From Luteolibacter luteus (GTDB taxonomy: Bacteria; Verrucomicrobiota; Verrucomicrobiia; Verrucomicrobiales; Akkermansiaceae): DNA of 64,000 bases. The notes below the pieces were generated by a model. It saw only the letters and a list, made by a program, of their open reading frames with translations, was not told the DNA's origin and made no database searches. The stretch is taken from assembly GCF_012913485.1 (NCBI RefSeq), contig NZ_CP051774.1, positions 1,984,001 to 2,048,000 of the forward strand, read 5' to 3'. Numbering within the stretch: the first letter of the stretch is position 1; every line of letters begins with the position of its first letter. Both the position numbers and the translations under genes were made by a program. This document shows positions 52,590 to 60,708 of the stretch, in pieces.

Positions 52590-54110
52590 TCAATAGCTGC
52601 GTCCCCAGACGGCTCGCGACTTCGTCGGCTTGCCGGTGAGGATACACTTCGCTTCCGGCTCGTCCTGCTTGTCGAGCGGGAGGCAGCGGATGGTGATCTT
52701 GTGCTTCTTGGAAAGCTCGTCTTCCTCCTCGGGCGTGCCCGCCCACGGAGTGATGAGCCAGCCGGGATTGTCCTGGCCCCAATGCGCGTGGAAAGTGTCG
52801 ATCGACTCGCAAGGCACGATGTTCGAATCGCGGAAGGCGGTCGCACGCTGCAGGAGTGAATTGTGGATCTCCTGAAGGATGTCCGTGGCATTCCGGATGA
52901 AGTCCTCCTTGTCCACGAATTCCTTCTCGTTGCTCGCTTGGTCGCGGCGCTGCACGCAGACCTTGCGGGTCTCGATATCGCGGGGGCCGATCTCGATGCG
53001 GATCGGCACACCCTTCTTGACCCACTCCCACTTCTTCACGCCACCTTGGATATCGCGGGTATCGACATGGACGCGGAGCGGATCACCGTGGAAACGCTTC
53101 TCCAGACGCAGCGTCTCGGCCAGCGCCTTGCAAGCATCCAGCACACCCTGCTTGGTATCTTCCTTCGGAGTCACCGGAATGATCACGATCTGCTGGGTGG
53201 CCACACGGGGCGGCAGCACCAGGCCATCGTCATCGGAGTGCGCCATGATCAGCGTGCCGATCATCCGGGTGGAGACACCCCAGGAGGTGGTGTGGACATG
53301 CTGCACCGTGCCATCGCGGCCGGTGAAGGAGATGTCCTGGGCCTTCGAGAAATTCTGGCCGAGGTAGTGTGAGGTGCCGGCCTGGATCGCCTTCCGGTCC
53401 TGCACCATCGCCTCGACGGTGAGGGTCATGTCGGCACCGGGGAAACGCTCGTTCTCGGTCTTCTCACCGGGGATCACGGGGATCGCCAGGTGATCGCGCA
53501 GGAAGGTTTCATAGACACGGTGCATCTGGCGGGTCTCGTCGATCGCCTCTTCCTTCGTCTCGTGGGCGGTGTGGCCTTCCTGCCAGAGGAATTCCGCGGT
53601 CCGCAGGAACAGGCGCGGACGCATCTCCCAGCGCATCACGTTCGCCCATTGGTTGATCAACAGCGGCAGGTCGCGGTAGCTCTGCACCCAGCGCGAGAAG
53701 GCCGCACCGATGATCGTCTCGGACGTCGGGCGGATGATATAGGGCTCCGCCAATTCCCCGGTGGGAATCATCTTCGTCTTGCCGGTGACGGGATCCTTCT
53801 GGGGCTCCAGACGATGGTGCGTGACCACCGCACACTCCGTGGCGAAGCCCTCGGCGTGCTCGGCTTCCTTCTCAAGATAGGAAATCGGAATCAGCAGCGG
53901 GAAATAGGCATTCTGGTGGCCGGTTGCCTTGAACATCCGGTCAAGCTGCTGCTGGATGAGTTCCCAAATCCCGTAGCCCCACGGCTTGATCACCATGCAT
54001 CCGCGGGTTTCCGAATTCTCGGCGAGGTCAGCGGCTTTCACGACCTGCTGGTACCACTCGGGAAAGTCCTGGGCACGGGTCGGGGTAATGGCGGTCTTGT
54101 CGTTGGACAT
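52590..54110 (-). CDS. proS: Prolyl-tRNA synthetase, archaeal/eukaryotic-type
   Basis: 506 residues from ATG 54110. Charges tRNA-Pro with proline. Class II aaRS motif 1 region, motif 2 RWEMRPRLFLRTAEFLWQEG (cut to 20) and motif 3 STRMIGTLIMAHSDDDGLVL. The length, and the absence of the large INS editing domain between motifs 2 and 3, mark the archaeal/eukaryote-like ProS (ProS-3) form rather than the bacterial long form. Its 3' end has a final Tyr (RSY) as usual for this type. Confidence 0.95.
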   Translation of the reverse strand: MSNDKTAITPTRAQDFPEWYQQVVKAADLAENSETRGCMVIKPWGYGIWELIQQQLDRMFKATGHQNAYFPLLIPISYLEKEAEHAEGFATECAVVTHHRLEPQKDPVTGKTKMIPTGELAEPYIIRPTSETIIGAAFSRWVQSYRDLPLLINQWANVMRWEMRPRLFLRTAEFLWQEGHTAHETKEEAIDETRQMHRVYETFLRDHLAIPVIPGEKTENERFPGADMTLTVEAMVQDRKAIQAGTSHYLGQNFSKAQDISFTGRDGTVQHVHTTSWGVSTRMIGTLIMAHSDDDGLVLPPRVATQQIVIIPVTPKEDTKQGVLDACKALAETLRLEKRFHGDPLRVHVDTRDIQGGVKKWEWVKKGVPIRIEIGPRDIETRKVCVQRRDQASNEKEFVDKEDFIRNATDILQEIHNSLLQRATAFRDSNIVPCESIDTFHAHWGQDNPGWLITPWAGTPEEEDELSKKHKITIRCLPLDKQDEPEAKCILTGKPTKSRAVWGRSY

Positions 54111-54343
54111 ATTGGCGGGCGGATTTGGAACCGGGGACGGGCCGATTTGCACGCCAATTCCGCGGCAGAATGCCCCGCCTCGGCAGCCGGCATACCTCTC
54201 GGAAATCCTCCCATATCGGATGGAAACGGGTTCGGCTCATTCACCGGGATTTCATTAGCGCGCGGCGAATTTCGAGCTAGAGACGAAGGAACCGCGGCTG
54301 CCGCCCCGGCCTTTCTACCGAGCAAAATCACTCCTTACCGTCC

Positions 54344-55051
54344 ATGCGTTCGCCGATTCTGACCATTCTGGGCCTGTCTCTCGCACTCGCCACCGCCCAA
54401 GCCGCGGACAAGAGCCCGGCCATTCCCTTCCCCGGGCTCGCCACCCTGAAGGTTTCCGACGGCGATGGCCCCTTCGCCCAGCAGGTCGCCTACGACGCAT
54501 CCCTCGCGAAAGTGATTAACAAGCCGATCCTGCACGAGGAGGGCGCCCCGGACGTGACCCGCCTGATCTCGACGAAATTGGACCGCACCGCGAAGACCAG
54601 CTACTTCATCGACTTCGATCCCGGCCCGAGCGCCGATCCATCCTACATCGTGAAGGACGAGAAGAGCGGAGAACCGGTCGGCATGATTCCCGCGGACCTG
54701 ATTGCCATTCCGGGGAACGGCTTCATCTACGCCCGCTGCCGTAGCAACGTGATGCACACCGAGCAACGGAAGTACGGCATGGTCGAAGGCAAGCTTGTCG
54801 AAATCGAGCAACCCTTCTCCTACGTCGGCCTCGACTCGAAGGCCAAGGTGGCACTCACCCTGACCTCAAAGAAAGACGGCGGAGAGGAGATCGCGAAAAT
54901 CCCCGCGGGCGACTCCCTTCAGGTCGTCATCCGCGATGACGAGCACCTGCTTATCAAGACCCAGTTCGGCCTCGTCGGCTGGTGGAAGATGAACCCCAGC
55001 GTCATGCACGACAACGCGGAGATCGAAGGGATCTACTACGCGGGCGATTGA
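54344..55051 (+). CDS. Exported hypothetical protein with SH3-like C-terminal part
   Basis: 235 residues with a signal peptide (SPILTILGLSLALATAQA). The middle part (TAKTSYFIDFDPGPSADP) and the C-terminal segment with IPAGDSLQVVIRDDEHLLIK, QFGLVGWWKMNPS look beta-rich, the latter like an SH3b fold. Otherwise no family recognised. Divergent from proS with a 233-bp gap. Confidence 0.6.
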   Translation: MRSPILTILGLSLALATAQAADKSPAIPFPGLATLKVSDGDGPFAQQVAYDASLAKVINKPILHEEGAPDVTRLISTKLDRTAKTSYFIDFDPGPSADPSYIVKDEKSGEPVGMIPADLIAIPGNGFIYARCRSNVMHTEQRKYGMVEGKLVEIEQPFSYVGLDSKAKVALTLTSKKDGGEEIAKIPAGDSLQVVIRDDEHLLIKTQFGLVGWWKMNPSVMHDNAEIEGIYYAGD

Positions 55052-55109
55052 ATGACGAAGGGAAGGAATGGTAGGGCCTGCAAATTTCCCGCGAAGCTGG
55101 GCATCAGGC

Positions 55110-55475
55110 TCAGCCAGCGGGAACATAGCGAAGAACCTTCTCGCGCTCTTTCCGGAGATCCTCAAGCCAAGCCCGGCGGCTTCCCTCGGGGTTCTGCCGT
55201 TCCAAGATATCGATCTGACGGTCCAGCTTCGCGAGAAGTCTTAGACCGTGATCCCTCCGCCGTTCCTCGTAGCCGGCCATGGCACGATCGGTGAATTCCT
55301 TCAATTCCGCCCACGCCTGGTCCTTTCGCTTGGCCGGAATTCGATACCTCCAACCCAATTCGCACATCGGCATGCCACATTTCGGGCAGCGGTGTGGATT
55401 CAGAGAAATCCATCCACCTGCCTCGGCGCGCTTCGCAGTCCGGCACCCGGCGCAGATGTAAGTTCGATTCGACAT
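55110..55475 (-). CDS. Zinc-ribbon and coiled-coil protein
   Basis: 121 residues. Two CxxC pairs at the N-terminus (ICAGC near 7-11 and RCPKCGMPMCELG near 29-41) form a zinc ribbon, followed by a highly charged helical, probably coiled-coil segment (DRQIDILERQNPEGSRR, LRKEREKVLRYV). No signal peptide. A small DNA-, RNA- or protein-binding factor is a reasonable guess; no family assigned. Confidence 0.6.
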   Translation of the reverse strand: MSNRTYICAGCRTAKRAEAGGWISLNPHRCPKCGMPMCELGWRYRIPAKRKDQAWAELKEFTDRAMAGYEERRRDHGLRLLAKLDRQIDILERQNPEGSRRAWLEDLRKEREKVLRYVPAG

Positions 55476-55514
55476 TTCACGACTTAAGGGCTCCGGACCG
55501 CCGGTTCGCGAGGA

Positions 55515-56558
55515 TCACAGCTTCCCCGCTGCTTCGTGGAGAAGCGCCTCCGTCGTCTCCCAATCGATGCAGGAATCCGTGATGGACTGACCGCGCACGA
55601 GCTGATCGAGCGGCCGCGGGAACGCTTGGTTCCCGGCGACCAGATTGCTTTCCAGCATCGCCCCGCGGATCGCCAGTTCGCCAGCAGCACGCTGGCGAAC
55701 GATCTCGCGAAAGACCGCCGGCATCTGTGCGCAATCCTTCCCGCAATTCGCATGGGATGCATCCACGATCAGCGAAGGCGCGACCCCGCCCTTCTCCAGC
55801 GCCGCCTTGGCGGATGAAATACTAGTCTCATCGTAGTTCGGGCCATGGTCGCCGCCGCGCAGGATTATGTGGCAATCCGGGTTGCCCGTGGTCGAAACCG
55901 AAGACGCGATCCCTTCCTCCGAAACACCCAGGAAAGTTTGCGGCCGTGCCGCGGCCTTCACCGCATTGATTGCCGCCACCAGGTCACCCGAGGTCGTGTT
56001 TTTGAAGCCCACCGGCATCGAGAGCCCCGAGGCCATCTGCCGGTGCGTCTGGCTTTCCGCCGTGCGTGCACCGATCGCCGACCACGAGATCAGGTCCGCG
56101 ATATACTGCGGGGTGATCGGATCCAGAAGCTCCGTCGCTGTCGGCAGCCCGACATCGATGACATTGCGCAGGAAATGCCGCGCCCGGCGCAGCCCTTCCG
56201 GAATGTCATCCGTGCCGTCAAGGTGTGGATCCATGATCAGCCCCTTCCAGCCGACCGTCGTGCGCGGCTTCTCGAAATACACGCGCATCACGATGTAGAG
56301 CTTGTCCCGCAACCGCTCCGCCAGCGCCGCCAAACGGTGGGCATACTCGATCCCCGCTTCCGTATCATGGATCGAGCAAGGCCCGACGATCACCAGAAAG
56401 CGCGGGTCAATCCCCGCCAGGATCGAGCGCAAGGTCGCCCGCGAATTCGCGACGAAATTCTCCCGACCCTCCCCATGCGGGATTTCCGCCTGCAAGCGCG
56501 CAGGCGAAGGCAGCGGGACGTTGCGGGCAACGTGGAGGTCGGTGACTCGGGCGGACAT
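55515..56558 (-). CDS. 3-deoxy-7-phosphoheptulonate synthase, class I (DAHP synthase)
   Basis: Condenses phosphoenolpyruvate and erythrose-4-phosphate, first step of the shikimate pathway. 347 residues, like E. coli AroF/G/H. Signature blocks VIVGPCSIHD (57-66), RTTVGWKGLIMDPHLDGT, GFKNTTSGD and VDASHANCGKD are present. Which of the AroF/G/H isoforms it resembles, and its feedback regulator, cannot be read. 5' region shared with the divergent conserved small gene at 56618. Confidence 0.94.
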   Translation of the reverse strand: MSARVTDLHVARNVPLPSPARLQAEIPHGEGRENFVANSRATLRSILAGIDPRFLVIVGPCSIHDTEAGIEYAHRLAALAERLRDKLYIVMRVYFEKPRTTVGWKGLIMDPHLDGTDDIPEGLRRARHFLRNVIDVGLPTATELLDPITPQYIADLISWSAIGARTAESQTHRQMASGLSMPVGFKNTTSGDLVAAINAVKAAARPQTFLGVSEEGIASSVSTTGNPDCHIILRGGDHGPNYDETSISSAKAALEKGGVAPSLIVDASHANCGKDCAQMPAVFREIVRQRAAGELAIRGAMLESNLVAGNQAFPRPLDQLVRGQSITDSCIDWETTEALLHEAAGKL

Positions 56559-56617
56559 GGGGAAATCCTAGGATTGCTTGAAAAAGTGCCAAGCGCCAAT
56601 AAAACGCCACTGGCAAC

Positions 56618-56920
56618 ATGCGCTCCCGGATCATGTATATCGAAGACAAGAGCGGCAGCCTGACCGGCCCCGCCCGGATCGGCCGCGTGACCCTGTCGAA
56701 AACAGGCTGCACGCTCTATTACCGGGGCCGCAGTTTCCAAAGCCTGAAAGGAGGCTACAAATCCAACTACTTCGATACCGAAACCGGCGATCGATTCTGG
56801 ATCTCCGGCCCGAAGCGCGATGGTAGTGACCGCCTCTACGGCGAACGCCTTCCCATTGCGATCGATGAAGACGTCCGCGAGGAATACTGGAGCACGATCA
56901 GGCGCCAGCCCCGAGCATGA
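56618..56920 (+). CDS. Conserved small protein of unknown function
   Basis: 100 residues. Carries the widespread pattern MYIEDKSGSLTGPARIGRVT, SLKGGYKSNYFD, WISGPKRDGSDRLYGERLP and VREEYW. Similar proteins occur in many bacteria and are often misannotated as 1-deoxyxylulose-5-phosphate synthase, to which they bear no resemblance. Cytosolic. Divergent from DAHP synthase; convergent with the DUF1444 lipoprotein, 6 bp apart. Confidence 0.75.
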   Translation: MRSRIMYIEDKSGSLTGPARIGRVTLSKTGCTLYYRGRSFQSLKGGYKSNYFDTETGDRFWISGPKRDGSDRLYGERLPIAIDEDVREEYWSTIRRQPRA

Positions 56921-56926
56921 CCTGCT

Positions 56927-57793
56927 TCACTCGAACCTCACAAACTTCCCGCCGCGGAAGACAAACAAGGTCGGGGTGAGCCGGTAGGCACTCTCCCCTG
57001 CGATCTTCTTCGCCGCCAGCTTCACCTTGGCCAGCGCTTCCTTCTCCTCGGTGCCAGTCACAAATAGAGTGTCGCGAGCCGGGATCGCCACCACGATTTC
57101 CCCCTTCACTTCCAGCTTCTCCGGCTTCCAGAGGTTCTCCAGTAGCAGCAAGCTGGCCTCGTAAGTCCCGTCCGCGGTCAGGATATAATACCCATCCTCT
57201 CCCACGCGCTGCAGTTCCGGCAGCAGGTTTTTCAGATTCTCGCAGGCCAGTGCCCGCACCTCCTTGCGGTCTACCCCCAGTTCCTCGAAGGCCTTTGCGA
57301 AAGGATATGCCACGCCACCGTCGCGATCCTCGGCATAGACGATCACAAGCTCCTCGTTGAGGTCCTCGTACAGGCGTTCTTCCCCTTTAGCCGCCTTCCT
57401 GATTTCCGCCAGCCAAGCCCGGTCCTTCACCACAGGCACAATGCGGCTGCGATCCAAGGGCTTCTCGCCCTCAGCAAAGGACCTGAGGCTCACATCCACC
57501 AGCTTCCCGATCGTCTCATCCTTCGCCTCCGGTGCCTGCCGGTAGGCGTCATAGGTATTGTTCAAGAAGTTGGTGAACCCCTTCCCGGAGGCATCCGCCA
57601 CCTTCAATTCCAGTTCCCCGACCACCTCAACTTTCAGGCCGGGATCCTTCTTCCGGTAGACCTCTGCCACTTGCTCCGCGAACTCCGCGGGAGTGCTAAA
57701 CCGGGATACGGCCTTCTTCGCCGGCTGCTCCTTGCAACCGGCGGTAACCGAAAGCAGCGCGGCAATGAGGACAATGCGGAGAGATGGCTTCAT
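56927..57793 (-). CDS. DUF1444 lipoprotein
   Basis: 288 residues from ATG 57793 (57799 also possible). Signal MKPSLRIVLIAALLSVTAGC ends with a lipobox, placing it on a membrane facing the periplasm, whereas most DUF1444 (YtpQ) members are cytosolic. Matches the family in FLNNTYDAYRQAPEAKDETI and DGGVAYPFAKAFEEL. Function unknown. The lipidated form is the unusual feature. Confidence 0.72.
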   Translation of the reverse strand: MKPSLRIVLIAALLSVTAGCKEQPAKKAVSRFSTPAEFAEQVAEVYRKKDPGLKVEVVGELELKVADASGKGFTNFLNNTYDAYRQAPEAKDETIGKLVDVSLRSFAEGEKPLDRSRIVPVVKDRAWLAEIRKAAKGEERLYEDLNEELVIVYAEDRDGGVAYPFAKAFEELGVDRKEVRALACENLKNLLPELQRVGEDGYYILTADGTYEASLLLLENLWKPEKLEVKGEIVVAIPARDTLFVTGTEEKEALAKVKLAAKKIAGESAYRLTPTLFVFRGGKFVRFE

Positions 57794-57842
57794 GATCACC
57801 TGAACCGCACGCCACCGGACCCGGCACGCATTGTCAAGCAGC

Positions 57843-59201
57843 CTAGGCCTTCTCCCAAGGTCCCGTCACCGCCACGGTCAGGCCCCGCGTCTGGAGGTTA
57901 ACGAAGAACCACTTGCCGTCGGGAGAGAAGCAGCACCCCGCGAATTCTCCCTCCTCGGGGTTCCGGGCCAAGGTGAAGACCTTCCCCTCCGGCGTCACGC
58001 AGCGGACATGCGCGGCGGGCGAGAAGGTCGGATCGACCAGGTCCTCGCAGACCACGATGCCGCCCCACGGAGCCGGACACAGGTTGTCGCCATTGGTCAA
58101 CAAGTCGCTTTCCTCCGGCTGGAGGAAAAGCTCCAGCGTGTCCTCCTTGTCTACTTCACCCGAGGGAACCAGCCGGAAGATTTGGCCGCGATGCTTCGGA
58201 CCACCGTCCGTGCAAGCGATGTAGAAAGAGTCGCCCACCAGATGAATCCCCTCGCCACGGGCAAAGCGCGCGGCCCCGGACTCGAAGCCGCGCATCCGCA
58301 AGTCATCCTTCGGCGATTCGATGTCGCTGAGATCGATCCACTTCGCCTTCAGGGCGGTGTTGGCAGTCGGCCACTTGGCTTCCGGATCGTAATTCCGGAG
58401 ATCGGCCGAGGGCTTGTCGGCAATCGAGAGCGCTTGGAGCTTGCCCTTGGAGAAATCGTTTTTGACCTCCGGCAGGAAGCGGTAAAGCAGCCCGTCTCCG
58501 CGGTCCTCGGTCAGGTAGAGAATGCCGGTCTTGGGGTCGAGGGCCACAGCTTCATGGCGGAAACGTCCCAGCGCCTTGAGCGCCACCGGCTTCTGGATGC
58601 CCGGCGTCGTGGTCGCCTTCACCTCGAAGCACCAGCCATGCTTCTGGCCTCGCTCGGTGATCATGTCCCCTGGCTCCTCGCAGGTGATCCATGCGCCCCA
58701 TGGCATCGCGCCCCCCGCACAATTCCGGTCGGTACCGACCAGCGAGAGGAAGTGGGACGTCTTCTCCCCGGTCGTCGGGTCGAAGACCAGATTCGAGGTG
58801 CCGCCAAAGAAAGGCTCCTTCCCGTCGATCCCGGCATCGAAGCAGAGCCCCTTATCGATCTTCTCCGACAGCTTGGTGTTGTCCTCGAAAGGCCCCATGG
58901 CGCTCATTTCGAGCCCGAGCTCGTGGTTGCAAACCAGCACCACCTTCCCGTCCGGACCGGCAAAGGCGGCCATGCCGTCGGCTTGGCCCGGCACCTTGAA
59001 ACCATCCGCCATCGTCTCGCCACGAGTCGCCAGCACCTTGTAGCTGAAGCCCTCCGGCAAATCGAGAATTCCCTTCGGATCCTTCAGCAGCGGACCGAAG
59101 GGCTCGATGACCCGGCCGGCGGCCTCCTCAGCCAGCGTGTAACGTTGCAGCCCGAGGAAGGCGAGGCCGGTGGCCCCGAGGAATGAACGGCGGTTGATCA
59201 T
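57843..59201 (-). CDS. phoX: PhoX-like alkaline phosphatase (DUF839), Tat-exported
   Basis: 452 residues from ATG 59201 (an earlier ATG at 59213 adds 4). INRRSFLGATGLAFLGLQ is a Tat signal. The rest is a PhoX beta-propeller: LVCNHELGLE, MPWGAWITCEE, GRFRHEAVALDPKTGILYLTEDR (cut as blocks) and GGIVVCEDLVD. PhoX enzymes are monomeric Ca/Fe alkaline phosphatases that free phosphate from organic esters; members close in sequence can have other substrates, so the symbol is provisional. Confidence 0.85.
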   Translation of the reverse strand: MINRRSFLGATGLAFLGLQRYTLAEEAAGRVIEPFGPLLKDPKGILDLPEGFSYKVLATRGETMADGFKVPGQADGMAAFAGPDGKVVLVCNHELGLEMSAMGPFEDNTKLSEKIDKGLCFDAGIDGKEPFFGGTSNLVFDPTTGEKTSHFLSLVGTDRNCAGGAMPWGAWITCEEPGDMITERGQKHGWCFEVKATTTPGIQKPVALKALGRFRHEAVALDPKTGILYLTEDRGDGLLYRFLPEVKNDFSKGKLQALSIADKPSADLRNYDPEAKWPTANTALKAKWIDLSDIESPKDDLRMRGFESGAARFARGEGIHLVGDSFYIACTDGGPKHRGQIFRLVPSGEVDKEDTLELFLQPEESDLLTNGDNLCPAPWGGIVVCEDLVDPTFSPAAHVRCVTPEGKVFTLARNPEEGEFAGCCFSPDGKWFFVNLQTRGLTVAVTGPWEKA

Positions 59202-59240
59202 GGATCCCATCAATCAATGCCCCTTGGGAGAAGGGTCAAG

Positions 59241-59282
59241 CGCCACACCTCCATGTGGCGAATTCGCCCCGTACCGGGCGAA
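59241..59282. promoter_or_regulatory. Two adjacent perfect hairpins
   Basis: CGCCACA-CCTCCA-TGTGGCG (59241-59260) and TTCGCCC-CGTACC-GGGCGAA (59263-59282), each seven pairs, separated by two bases, then AATTTC. They lie in the 178-bp divergent gap between phoX and the Pro/Ala-rich gene. Could be a 5' leader structure for either gene. Confidence 0.45.
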
Positions 59283-59379
59283 AATTTCACACGGAGCCCC
59301 CTCACGCGAGATGGATGTTTGACAGGCCGCGGGCGGGCGTGATTGCTTTCGTCAACCTGCAATCAAAAAAGCCTAGTCC

Positions 59380-60030
59380 ATGAGCGAAAACGAAATCCCG
59401 CCGCCGAAGCAAACGTCGTCGATCCCGCAGCCGCGCGGTACGTCCTCGATCCCGGCTCCGAAGCAGACCTCTTCGATCCCTCTCAAGAAGGAAACCGTGC
59501 GCGTGACGCTCAAGGCCGCTGACGCACCTCCTGCCACTCCGAACGCTCCCGTGGTGGCCGCTACCAAGCCGCCAATGCCCACCGGTCTCGGTGGTGCTCC
59601 GCCGGCTCCGAGCGTAGCCGCCCCGACCGTCGGTGGCGCTCCGAAGGCTCCGGCCCCGGCCCCGACCATCGCGCTGCGCCCCGCTGGTGCGCCGACCGCT
59701 CCGGCTCCGGCCCCGACGATCCGCATCAACCCGACCGGCACCCCGGGTGCTCCTGGCCTGAAGACCGCCCCACTTGGCGGCGCTCCTGCCAATACCGTTT
59801 CCCTGCCGAAGGCCACCGTCCAGCTTCAGCCGCCGACCCAGCCTCTGGGCACCGCCGGTCCATCGCTGAGCGCCGCCGCCACGATCCGCACCGACGACGA
59901 GGAAGAAGAAGGAAGCGACACCGTTTCCACCATCCTCTCGGTGCTCGGCTTCCTCGCCGCTGCTGCCGTTCTGGTGTTCCAATTCCAGATCCTCGGCCTC
60001 TCCGGAAAGTCGCTCGGTGACCTGTTCTGA
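59380..60030 (+). CDS. Pro/Ala/Thr-rich tail-anchored membrane protein
   Basis: 216 residues. The N-terminus has three TSSIP repeats (KQTSSIPQPRGTSSIPAPKQ) leading into PLKKETVRVTLKA, then about 120 residues of low-complexity Pro/Ala/Gly/Thr, an acidic DDEEEEG, and a single C-terminal transmembrane helix (VSTILSVLGFLAAAAVLVFQ). A disordered cytosolic linker with a C-terminal anchor is predicted. No catalytic domain. A conserved function is suggested by the ordered KETVRVTLKA block; otherwise unknown. Upstream of a 26-residue membrane ORF and trxA. Confidence 0.7.
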   Translation: MSENEIPPPKQTSSIPQPRGTSSIPAPKQTSSIPLKKETVRVTLKAADAPPATPNAPVVAATKPPMPTGLGGAPPAPSVAAPTVGGAPKAPAPAPTIALRPAGAPTAPAPAPTIRINPTGTPGAPGLKTAPLGGAPANTVSLPKATVQLQPPTQPLGTAGPSLSAAATIRTDDEEEEGSDTVSTILSVLGFLAAAAVLVFQFQILGLSGKSLGDLF

Positions 60031-60063
60031 TCCTTCGGACCTATCCCAATTTCATCCACGATC

Positions 60064-60144
60064 ATGATTTACCCCATCATCACCTTCCTGCTCGCCGCTG
60101 CAGTTCTTGCCATCGCCTTCACGGCCGGCAACCTGCCGATCTGA
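60064..60144 (+). CDS. 26-residue membrane microprotein
   Basis: ATG 60064 to TGA 60142. MIYPIITFLLAAAVLAIAFT is one hydrophobic helix followed by AGNLPI. It starts 33 bp after the Pro/Ala-rich membrane protein and is followed by that unit's terminator, so it is transcribed with it. Likely a small partner of the larger tail-anchored protein. Too short for coding statistics; judged by placement and hydrophobicity. Confidence 0.5.
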   Translation: MIYPIITFLLAAAVLAIAFTAGNLPI

Positions 60145-60166
60145 TCAGCTGAAGAGCTCGATTTCC

Positions 60167-60211
60167 AAGGGCCGTCCCGCCGCACCCGCGGCAGGGCGGC
60201 CCTTGACTTTT
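60167..60211 (+). terminator. Rho-independent terminator before trxA
   Basis: AAGGGCCGTCCC-GCCG, loop CACC, CGGC-AGGGCGGCCCTT with internal mismatches, followed by GACTTTTCC. It separates the membrane-protein/microprotein unit from trxA. Confidence 0.6.
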
Positions 60212-60236
60212 CCGGGTCTCCCTGCACCTTCCGCGC

Positions 60237-60557
60237 ATGGCTCAGCAATTCAACGAAAGCAATTTCCAGTCCGAGGTCATTGATTCCGACAAGCCCGTTC
60301 TCGTGGACTTCTGGGCCGAGTGGTGCGGACCTTGCAAGATGATCGGCCCGGTCATCGACCAGCTTTCCGGCGAAGTGGAAGGCCAAGCCAAGGTAGGCAA
60401 GGTCAACGTGGACGAAGCTCGCGAACTCGCCGTGAAATACGGCGTCCGCAGCATCCCGCTCCTTCTTTTCTTCAAGGGCGGCGAGGTGAAAGACCAGATC
60501 GTCGGCGCAAATGTCACCAAGGACATGCTCAAGCAGAAGCTTCTCGCGCTCGCCTGA
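60237..60557 (+). CDS. trxA: Thioredoxin
   Basis: 106 residues, standard TrxA size. Active site WCGPC with Cys30 and Cys33, Asp23-like buried acid in VLVDFWAEW, cis-Pro in RSIPLLLFF and C-terminal [13 protein letters not shown]. Cytosolic dithiol reductant for ribonucleotide reductase and other proteins. Followed by a strong terminator, so monocistronic or the end of a unit. Confidence 0.96.
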   Translation: MAQQFNESNFQSEVIDSDKPVLVDFWAEWCGPCKMIGPVIDQLSGEVEGQAKVGKVNVDEARELAVKYGVRSIPLLLFFKGGEVKDQIVGANVTKDMLKQKLLALA

Positions 60558-60582
60558 GCCCTGCTTTCTTCAGATTTCCTGC

Positions 60583-60614
60583 AAAGGCCGGAGCGAAGAG
60601 CTCCGGCCTTTTTT
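60583..60614 (+). terminator. Rho-independent terminator of trxA
   Basis: AAGGCCGGAG, loop CGAAGAG, CTCCGGCCTT followed by TTTT. Ten perfect pairs and a T-tract. Confidence 0.88.
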
Positions 60615-60680
60615 GTTATTCGCCCTCCCGCCTTCGCATCCCTTCCCGTAAACCGCGCATCCCACATTCTCCCCTTGCCT

Positions 60681-60699
60681 ATTGCGAATCATTCTCAAT
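60681..60699. promoter_or_regulatory. Fur-box-like palindrome
   Basis: ATTGCGAAT-C-ATTCTCAAT, a 9-1-9 inverted repeat with one mismatch; its reverse complement nearly matches the 19-bp Fur-box pattern ATTGAGAATGATTCTCAAT of gamma-proteobacteria. It ends nine bases before the ATG of the gene at 60709, so a bound repressor would block transcription start or RNA polymerase exit. Confidence 0.6.
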
Positions 60700-60708
60700 A
60701 GTAGCGCC

